NCBI GenBank assembly: GCA_002354005.1
Contig: DEKS01000041.1
Span: forward strand, 38,017-43,269
From: Bacteroidales bacterium UBA2716
Lineage (GTDB): Bacteria > Bacteroidota > Bacteroidia > Bacteroidales > UBA932
Direction of reading: 5' to 3'
DNA: 5,253 nt
The notes under the pieces were generated by a model. That model saw nothing but the letters and a program-made list of their open reading frames with translations. It made no database searches and was not told the DNA's origin. The position numbers and the translations under genes were made by a program. This document shows, piece by piece, positions 1-4,252 of the stretch (the stretch's first letter is position 1; each line of letters begins with the position of its first letter).

Positions 1-1113
1 AAGCAGAACATCCGCGTGGACGTGCCCTGCCGCTTTACCGTGGGTATCTCCACCGAGCCGGAAAGCATGACCAACGCCGCCGAGCGCCTGCTGGGCCTGA
101 GCGTAGACAGCATCCAGAATATCGCCACGGATATCCTCTTCGGTCAGCTCCGTCTGGTGATTGCCACCATGGACATCGAGGAAATCAACGCAGACCGCGA
201 TAAATTCCTCGCCAACGTGTCCACCAACGTAGAAGCGGAACTTCGCAAGATTGGCCTTCGCCTCATTAACGTGAACGTCACCGATATCCGCGACGAATCC
301 GGCTACATCGAGGCCCTGGGTAAGGAAGCTGCCGCCAAAGCCATCAACGACGCCAAGAAGAGCGTGGCGGAGCAAAACCGCTACGGTGAAACCGGTAAGG
401 CCATGGCCGATAAAGACACCCGTATCAACGTGGCCGCCGCCGATGCCGACGCCGTGAAGGGTGAAAACAACGCCAAGATCGAGATTGCCAATTCCGATGC
501 CCTGCGCCGCCAGAAAACGGCAGAAGCAACCCGCCTGGCCGTAGCTGCAGAAAAGGTGCAGGCCGCCAAGGCCCTCGAAGAAGCCTACCAGAGCGAGCGC
601 GACGCCGAACTGGCCCGTGCCGCCCGCGAGGAGGCCACGCAGAAGGCCAACATTGTGGTTGCCGCCGAGATTGACAAAGAAAAGAAAATCATTGAGGCGG
701 AGGCCGAAGCCGAGCAAATCCGCCGCAAGGCAAAGGGTGAAGCCGATGCCATTTACGCCAAGATGGACGCCCAGGCCCGCGGTATGCTGGAAATCCTCAC
801 CAAGCAGGCCGATGGTTTCAAGAACCTGGTAACCGCCGCAGAAGGCGACGCCCAGAAGGCTGTGCTCATGATGATTGCAGACAAACTGCCTGAACTGGTC
901 AAGACCCAGGTAGAGGCCGTCAAGGGCATCAACATCGACAAGGTAACCGTCTGGGATACCGGCAACGGCGCCGACGGCAAAACCGCCACTTCCAACTTCA
1001 TTTCCGGGATGATGAAGAGCGTACCTCCGCTGGACGAACTCTTCAAGATGGCCGGCATGGAACTGCCGTCGTACCTGAAGGGGAAACCGGAGGAGCAAGT
1101 GGCTCAGGAGTAA
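1..1113 (+). CDS. Flotillin-like SPFH/Band 7 domain protein (5' end missing)
   Basis: The reading frame is open from the first base of the window, so the true start lies upstream; the GTG at 16 is an internal valine codon. The visible 370 residues hold the end of an SPFH (Band 7) domain, up to about residue 100 (LLGLSVDSIQNIATDILFGQ, then INADRDKFLANV and IGLRLINVNVTDI). A long Ala/Glu/Lys-rich coiled coil follows, about residues 105-265, with EAEAEAEQIRRKAKGEADA typical of flotillins. The C-terminal part is more globular (KAVLMMIADKLPELV) and ends in a charged tail. Flotillins are membrane-associated scaffolds that oligomerise through the coiled coil and organise membrane microdomains; the N-terminal membrane anchor would be upstream of the window. 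The small regulator gene begins 6 nt after the stop, which suggests cotranscription. The family call is firm; the cellular role here is inferred from the family. Confidence 0.9.
   Translation, partial: KQNIRVDVPCRFTVGISTEPESMTNAAERLLGLSVDSIQNIATDILFGQLRLVIATMDIEEINADRDKFLANVSTNVEAELRKIGLRLINVNVTDIRDESGYIEALGKEAAAKAINDAKKSVAEQNRYGETGKAMADKDTRINVAAADADAVKGENNAKIEIANSDALRRQKTAEATRLAVAAEKVQAAKALEEAYQSERDAELARAAREEATQKANIVVAAEIDKEKKIIEAEAEAEQIRRKAKGEADAIYAKMDAQARGMLEILTKQADGFKNLVTAAEGDAQKAVLMMIADKLPELVKTQVEAVKGINIDKVTVWDTGNGADGKTATSNFISGMMKSVPPLDELFKMAGMELPSYLKGKPEEQVAQE
1106..1110 (+). promoter_or_regulatory. Shine-Dalgarno-like site for the small regulator
   Basis: AGGAG lies inside the last codons of the flotillin gene, 9 nt before the ATG at 1120. 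It supports that start. The other genes in the window show no clear Shine-Dalgarno sequence, as is usual in Bacteroidota, so this site may be partly fortuitous because it is also coding sequence. Confidence 0.45.
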
Positions 1114-1119
1114 GCGCTT

Positions 1120-1329
1120 ATGCCCATCATCACCAATATCGATGTCATGCTGGCCCGCCGGAAAATGTCCTCCGGCGAGCTGGCACAGAAAGTGGGCATC
1201 ACGCCGGCCAACCTCTCCATCCTGAAGTGCGGCAAGGCAAAAGCCGTGCGATTGTCCACCCTGGAAAGCCTCTGCAAAGCGTTGGACTGCCAGCCGGGAG
1301 ACCTGCTGGAGTTCCAGTCGGAAAAGTAG
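1120..1329 (+). CDS. Small Cro/C1-type (XRE) helix-turn-helix regulator
   Basis: This is a 69-residue protein that is almost entirely one HTH domain. Residues about 18-25 (SSGELAQK) form the first helix of the motif, and about 28-36 (TPANLSILK) the recognition helix. The stretch LSTLESLCKALDCQPGDLLEF (45-65) is the typical C-terminal half of YozG-like XRE regulators, which are DNA-binding proteins without a separate sensor domain. Relatives are often encoded beside a small DUF2975 membrane protein; none is seen here, and the partner in this window is the flotillin gene just upstream. The spacing of 6 nt and the AGGAG at 1106-1110 support the ATG at 1120 and cotranscription. The target is unknown; autoregulation of the flotillin operon is possible but only inferred. 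Repeat A begins 10 nt after the stop. Confidence 0.88.
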   Translation: MPIITNIDVMLARRKMSSGELAQKVGITPANLSILKCGKAKAVRLSTLESLCKALDCQPGDLLEFQSEK

Positions 1330-1339
1330 CGCTTTACGT

Positions 1340-1450
1340 GCCTGTTACATAACTCGCTGAGTATGCGCCGATTAAATGATTGGACGGGGTCCCAAGCGGG
1401 CCCCGTCCAGTTGGTTAAGAAGCAGTGTTATAGGATGTTACGTAACAGGC
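1340..1450 (+). repeat. 111-bp palindromic repeat, copy A (REP/MITE-like)
   Basis: The ends are inverted repeats, GCCTGTTACATAAC at 1340-1353 and GTTACGTAACAGGC at 1437-1450, 14 bp with one mismatch. The centre is a strong hairpin: TGGACGGGGTCC (1381-1392) pairs with GGGCCCCGTCCA (1398-1409), with one T-G wobble and loop CAAGC. Between ends and centre, TTAA occurs at matching distances in both arms. The 5' arm (type a) matches copy B and the 3' arm (type b) matches copy C. Positions 1330-1339 (CGCTTTACGT) also resemble the sequence flanking copy B, so arm a may extend outward. There is no coding capacity; short frames across it are incidental. Orientation is set by the CAAGC loop strand. It lies between the XRE stop and the fucosidase promoter. 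Confidence 0.9.
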
Positions 1451-1480
1451 CATACTATGTAAACTCTGCGAAAAAAGCAG

Positions 1481-1488
1481 TATCTTTG
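1481..1488 (+). promoter_or_regulatory. Bacteroidota-type promoter (-7 TATCTTTG) for the fucosidase gene
   Basis: TATCTTTG matches the Bacteroidota -7 consensus TAnnTTTG exactly. The -33 element (consensus TTTG) is weak: TGTA at 1458-1461 is the only candidate at about 19 nt spacing. Transcription would begin a few bases downstream, close to the ATG at 1494, giving a very short or absent leader. The site is 30 bp past the end of repeat A. Confidence 0.7.
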
Positions 1489-1493
1489 TGCAA

Positions 1494-2831
1494 ATGCAAA
1501 TCCGCCCTCTCATACTCTTGCTTCTGTTTGCGCTCTCGTGCCAGCCCAAGCCGTACGGGCCTGTGCCCACAGAAGCGCAGTTGCGTTGGCAGCAAATGGA
1601 ATATAACATGTTCGTTCACTTTGGCCCCAACACCTTCAGCGGGGCCGAATGGGGCAGTGGGACGGAGCCGGAAGACCTGTTCAATCCCACGGAACTGGAC
1701 TGCCGACAATGGGCCGCTACGGCGCAGAACGCCGGCATGAAAGGCATTATCGTCACGGCCAAACACCACGACGGCTTTTGCCTCTGGCCATCCCGGACCA
1801 GCACGCACACGGTGGCGCAAAGTAGCTGGCGAGGCGGGCAGGGCGATGTCCTCAAAGAGTTGTCGGATGCCTGCCGGGAGTATGGACTGAACTTTGGCGT
1901 ATATCTTTCGCCCTGGGACCGGAATCATCCTCTATACGGTACGCCCGCGTACAATGACGCATATGTGGCCGCTCTTCAGGAAATCCATGATGGCCGATAC
2001 GGCCCTATCTTTGAACATTGGTTCGATGGTGCCTGCGGAGAAGGCCCTACAGGCAAACGGCAGGCATACGACTGGCCGCGTTTCTTCGGGACTATTCAGC
2101 AGCTGAGTCCCCAAACAATCCTGTTCAGCGATATTGGCCCCGGGAGCCGATGGGTGGGCAATGAGCAGGGACGTGCCTCCCAGACAGCCTGGAGCCGTCT
2201 GGACACCGAGGGTTTTACCCCCGGTGCCGGTGCTCCGCCCATCGATACGCTTCAGCGTGGCAACGTTCACGGAGCGGCGTGGGTGCCCGTAGAAACAGAC
2301 GTTTCCATCCGTCCGGGCTGGTTTTGGAGGGAATCGGAAACGGCCCAGCTAAAGACAGCAGACGCGTTATTGGACATTTGGCTCACCAGCGTCGGACGGA
2401 ATTCCGTTCTGCTGTTAAACGTTCCTGCCGATACGCGCGGGCGCATTCCTTCGGCCGATTCCCTGCGTCTGATGGAATTCCGCGCTCTGCGGGAACGGGT
2501 GTTCGGGAACAACCTGGCTCAGGGCAGCCGGCAGCGCTTGAGGGGGAATACCCTGGAACTCAATCTGCCCCAAGCCGTGACCTTTAATCTGATAGAGTTG
2601 CAGGAAGATATCTCGCTTGGGCAGCGCGTCTTCTCCTTCCAGGTGGAAACGGAAAAAAACGGAAACTGGACTGTGCTGACAGAAGGAACCACCATAGGCT
2701 ATAAACGGATTCTTCCCGTGCCCAGTTGCACAAGTTCGCATCTGCGCATATGCGTCACAGGCACCTATGCACCACCAATGCTCCTGAACGCAGCCTTATA
2801 TCTGCGCCCCGTGTTACATAACAACTTATAA
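1494..2831 (+). CDS. GH29 alpha-L-fucosidase (subfamily B-like), predicted lipoprotein
   Basis: From the ATG at 1494 the protein has 445 residues. It starts with a lipoprotein-type signal (MQIRPLILLLLFALSC, lipidated Cys16 predicted), so it acts in the periplasm or on the cell surface. The GH29 catalytic barrel spans about 25-340, with MFVHFG (39-44), KHHDGF (90-95), HWFDGA (175-180, nucleophile Asp178), RWVGNE (219-224, Glu224 the likely acid/base) and WVPVETDVSIRPGWFW (263-278). The last two motifs point to subfamily B, which in known members hydrolyses alpha-1,3/1,4-linked fucose as in Lewis-type glycans. Residues about 345-438 look like a beta-rich C-terminal domain. A GTG at 1488 is in frame but lies inside the -7 element, so ATG 1494 is preferred. 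The last seven residues (PVLHNNL) and the stop are encoded by repeat B, so the native C-terminus was probably altered. No SusC/SusD genes are adjacent. Confidence 0.92.
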   Translation: MQIRPLILLLLFALSCQPKPYGPVPTEAQLRWQQMEYNMFVHFGPNTFSGAEWGSGTEPEDLFNPTELDCRQWAATAQNAGMKGIIVTAKHHDGFCLWPSRTSTHTVAQSSWRGGQGDVLKELSDACREYGLNFGVYLSPWDRNHPLYGTPAYNDAYVAALQEIHDGRYGPIFEHWFDGACGEGPTGKRQAYDWPRFFGTIQQLSPQTILFSDIGPGSRWVGNEQGRASQTAWSRLDTEGFTPGAGAPPIDTLQRGNVHGAAWVPVETDVSIRPGWFWRESETAQLKTADALLDIWLTSVGRNSVLLLNVPADTRGRIPSADSLRLMEFRALRERVFGNNLAQGSRQRLRGNTLELNLPQAVTFNLIELQEDISLGQRVFSFQVETEKNGNWTVLTEGTTIGYKRILPVPSCTSSHLRICVTGTYAPPMLLNAALYLRPVLHNNL

Positions 2832-2919
2832 CACAGCGCATTAACAAACCAGACGGGATCCGCTTGGGAACCCGTCCAATCACTTAATCGGCGCATACTC
2901 AGCGAGTTATGTAACAGGC
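2809..2919 (-). repeat. 111-bp palindromic repeat, copy B (inverted)
   Basis: This copy has the same length as A but opposite orientation (CAAGC loop on the - strand). Read on the - strand, its first 60 nt (2919 down to 2860) match 1340-1399 of copy A with only two mismatches (arm a). The homology continues outside as CGCTTTGCGTG (- strand of 2920-2930) against CGCTTTACGTG in A, with a one-base offset. The other half (arm c, starting CCGTGTTACATAACAAC at 2809) differs from A but matches copy C at roughly 78 percent. The central hairpin is weaker: GACGGG (2852-2857) pairs with CCCGTC (2871-2876), then an A-A mismatch, then TCC with GGA. Arm c overlaps the fucosidase 3' end and supplies its stop region. 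Confidence 0.88.
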
Positions 2920-2998
2920 CACGCAAAGCGTTATTTTTCGCGACTGGAAGGGGGCAGGCGTGCCTGTTCTGTCTCGGGAATACGCCAGGGCCGGTACA

Positions 2999-3024
2999 TT
3001 CTCCTCCAAAATGATGGGGGAGAA
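2999..3024 (+). other. Hairpin upstream of the transposase gene
   Basis: TTCTCCTCC (2999-3007) pairs with GGGGGAGAA (3016-3024) over nine positions including one T-G wobble, with the 8-nt loop AAAATGAT. It is followed about 12 nt later by A6 rather than a U-run, so it is not a clear intrinsic terminator on the + strand. It may be a DNA or RNA structural site; the function is unknown. Confidence 0.45.
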
Positions 3025-3098
3025 CAGCTGAATCTTAAAAAACGTGAATTTTTTCAGAATGTTTTTTTACGATTCTTCCTTTTCTCAAGACATCATTC

Positions 3099-3106
3099 TA
3101 CCTTTA
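3099..3106 (+). promoter_or_regulatory. Possible -7 element for the transposase gene
   Basis: TACCTTTA matches TAnnTTTG except for the last base. No convincing -33 TTTG is seen at the usual spacing. If it is used, the transcript would start near 3113, within the hairpin at 3109-3132. A weak call. Confidence 0.35.
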
Positions 3107-3108
3107 TA

Positions 3109-3132
3109 CCTGGCAGCTAAATTCCTGCCGGG
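3109..3132 (+). promoter_or_regulatory. Hairpin immediately before the transposase start codon
   Basis: CCTGGCAG (3109-3116) pairs with CTGCCGGG (3125-3132): eight pairs including one T-G, with the 8-nt loop CTAAATTC. It ends 7 nt before the ATG at 3140, so in mRNA it would lie over the ribosome-entry region. IS200-family tnpA genes are known to be held down by leader hairpins. A similar role here is inferred from position only. Confidence 0.45.
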
Positions 3133-3139
3133 GTAAGCT

Positions 3140-4060
3140 ATGAAAGAAAAGAGAAGATTTGTAGCAGGAGCCGTGAATCACTGTTACCAGAAAACCATTA
3201 ATGGAGAACTGATTTTTTACTCGGTAAGTGACTATCTGGTGTGTTTTACCCACATTAGTGTAGCTTCACGCAGGCATGCCGTGAAGGTTTTGTCACAAGT
3301 TTTAATGCCGGATCATTTGCATGGGAGTGTCGTTGCGGAACAGAAAACTGAATTAGAAGCCTTTGTTCAGGACTATACCAGCCACTTTGCACGGGCGCAC
3401 AATGTGTTATGCCATCGGAACGCTCCGCTTTTCTGCCCTTTTGGAAGTGCGCCAAAGTTGGGTTGTAAAGATGTTCGCTCCAACTTGATTTACCTTGGAA
3501 ATAATGGTCCGGAGAGAAAACTTTCCGCCCAGGCGGAGTCGTACAGATGGGCCTTCTTGCCTTATTCGCAATGCCGGCATCCTTTTTCGGAAAAATTACG
3601 ACTGGGACACGCCTCCCATGCCATGAGGCAGGCGGTTCGTGAAATACAGGCGTTCAGAAAAGCGGAATTGCCTATGAACTACGCTGCTCTCCAGCGGCTT
3701 ACTGCTAAATTATCTTCTGAAGAGAAGAACCAAATTGCTGACTATATCATCACGGAATACCAATATATAGACTTCGATGCAGCAATCGCATATTTTGGAG
3801 ACTATCAGACCATGCTGGAAGCTATGCATGCAAGCAAGGGAACCGAATATGAAATACATGAAGAGTTTGTAGGGTGGGATGACAAGGTCTATGGGCATAT
3901 GTCCAGCCTGATTCAGGCGCATGTGTGTCGTGCCGATATCCACGACTTCCTGGCCTGGCCGGAGGACAAAAGGAAACAGTTATTCCTGTTTCTGAAAGAC
4001 AACACGGCCGCAACCGCCAGGCAGGTTTACAAGTTCTTACGATGTGCCCGTGTTGCATAA
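3140..4060 (+). CDS. REP-associated tyrosine transposase (RAYT), Y1/HUH IS200-like family
   Basis: A 306-residue protein. Residues about 8-142 form a Y1 transposase domain with the family pattern GAVNHCYQKTINGELIFYS (10-28), LMPDHLHGSVV (55-65; HUH pair His59 and His61) and NLIYLGNNGPERKL (115-128), the equivalent of the usual YIHNNPVRAGL, with Tyr118 the likely nucleophile. Such enzymes nick and join single-stranded DNA at hairpin sites through a 5'-phosphotyrosine link. The protein is about twice the length of mobile IS200 TnpA; the C-terminal portion (about 180-306) has MLEAMHASKGTEYEIHEEF and ends in LKDNTAATARQVYKFL, an HTH-like tail common in RAYTs. ATG 3140 is used because an in-frame TAA at 3134-3136 precedes it. 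The gene lies between palindromes B and C, and C provides the last residues and stop. Catalytic residues appear intact. The composition is AT-richer than its neighbours. RAYTs are usually single-copy, domesticated genes that spread short palindromes rather than themselves. Confidence 0.87.
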   Translation: MKEKRRFVAGAVNHCYQKTINGELIFYSVSDYLVCFTHISVASRRHAVKVLSQVLMPDHLHGSVVAEQKTELEAFVQDYTSHFARAHNVLCHRNAPLFCPFGSAPKLGCKDVRSNLIYLGNNGPERKLSAQAESYRWAFLPYSQCRHPFSEKLRLGHASHAMRQAVREIQAFRKAELPMNYAALQRLTAKLSSEEKNQIADYIITEYQYIDFDAAIAYFGDYQTMLEAMHASKGTEYEIHEEFVGWDDKVYGHMSSLIQAHVCRADIHDFLAWPEDKRKQLFLFLKDNTAATARQVYKFLRCARVA

Positions 4061-4158
4061 CAACCTATCGAACAGCGCATTAGTACATTGGACGGGGGCC
4101 CAAGCGGACCCCGTCCAGTTGGTTAAGAAGCAGTGTTATAGGATGTTACGTAACAGGC
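4048..4158 (+). repeat. 111-bp palindromic repeat, copy C
   Basis: It has the same length and loop orientation as copy A. The right part, 4087-4158, matches 1379-1450 of A with two mismatches in 72 nt, and its last 50 nt (4109-4158) are identical to 1401-1450. The left arm (4048 on, CCGTGTTGCATAACAAC) is arm c and resembles the left half of copy B instead. The central hairpin pairs TGGACGGGG (4089-4097) with CCCCGTCCA (4109-4117), followed by a G-A mismatch and two more pairs around loop CAAGC. The transposase reading frame ends inside it: TAA at 4058-4060 is repeat sequence. Confidence 0.9.
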
Positions 4159-4162
4159 ATGT

Positions 4163-4183
4163 GGGAGGGCGGGAATGGATGGG
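4163..4183 (+). other. Potential G-quadruplex motif
   Basis: Four GGG tracts at 4163-4165, 4167-4169, 4171-4173 and 4181-4183 are separated by loops of 1, 1 and 7 nt. This satisfies the common G3N1-7 pattern. It lies 5 bp past repeat C and about 43 bp before the -7 element of manC, on the non-template strand. It may be chance in a purine-rich stretch. Confidence 0.4.
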
Positions 4184-4225
4184 AAGCAGGCAGGCCTTTA
4201 TAGTAGGAAGTTCCGTGAATTTTTG

Positions 4226-4233
4226 TATCTTTG
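4226..4233 (+). promoter_or_regulatory. Bacteroidota-type promoter (-7 TATCTTTG) for manC
   Basis: TATCTTTG is an exact match to TAnnTTTG and ends 19 nt before the ATG at 4253. No good -33 TTTG is visible at 19-21 nt spacing; TTTA at 4197-4200 is too far at 25 nt. The identical octamer precedes the fucosidase gene. Confidence 0.7.
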
Positions 4234-4252
4234 TAACCCTAACACTGAAACG

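Larger units (their letters stand above)
2932..3139 (+). other. AT-rich leader between repeat B and the transposase gene
   Basis: About 208 bp with no credible coding frame. It holds a short palindrome AGGCGTGCCT at 2956-2965, the hairpin at 2999-3024, an A6/T6 inverted repeat (3037-3042 with 3049-3054), a run of seven T at 3062-3068, a possible promoter at 3099-3106 and a hairpin just before the transposase start. The base composition from about 3030 on is clearly more AT-rich than the genes on either side of the repeat cluster, which fits a transferred module. Confidence 0.6.
2809..4158 (+). mobile_element. Candidate REPtron: RAYT gene bracketed by palindromes B and C
   Basis: The transposase gene is enclosed by two 111-bp palindromes whose left ends both begin CCGTGTTRCATAACAAC (2809 and 4048). 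A third copy (A) lies 1.4 kb upstream. No target-site duplication is evident at the outer borders, so this is described as a RAYT with cognate repeats, not as a classical insertion sequence. The cognate relation is inferred from proximity and hairpin form. Confidence 0.55.

Noticed and set aside
16..18. GTG as the start of the flotillin gene
   Set aside because: The frame is open to the window edge and the SPFH domain is already under way, so this is an internal valine codon.
1381..1416. Central hairpin of repeat A as an intrinsic terminator
   Set aside because: The stem is strong but is followed by TTGGTTAAG rather than a U-run, and the same hairpin recurs in both orientations; it may still slow transcription.
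1488..1493. GTG start for the fucosidase
   Set aside because: It overlaps the -7 promoter element; the ATG at 1494 gives an equally good lipoprotein signal.
1363..1740. Plus-strand frame across repeat A into the fucosidase gene
   Set aside because: Its first part is repeat sequence, also seen in the frame at 4044-4268, and the rest is an out-of-frame reading of the GH29 gene.
1340..4158. CRISPR array
   Set aside because: Only three units, in mixed orientation, separated by whole genes, with palindromes far longer than CRISPR repeats.
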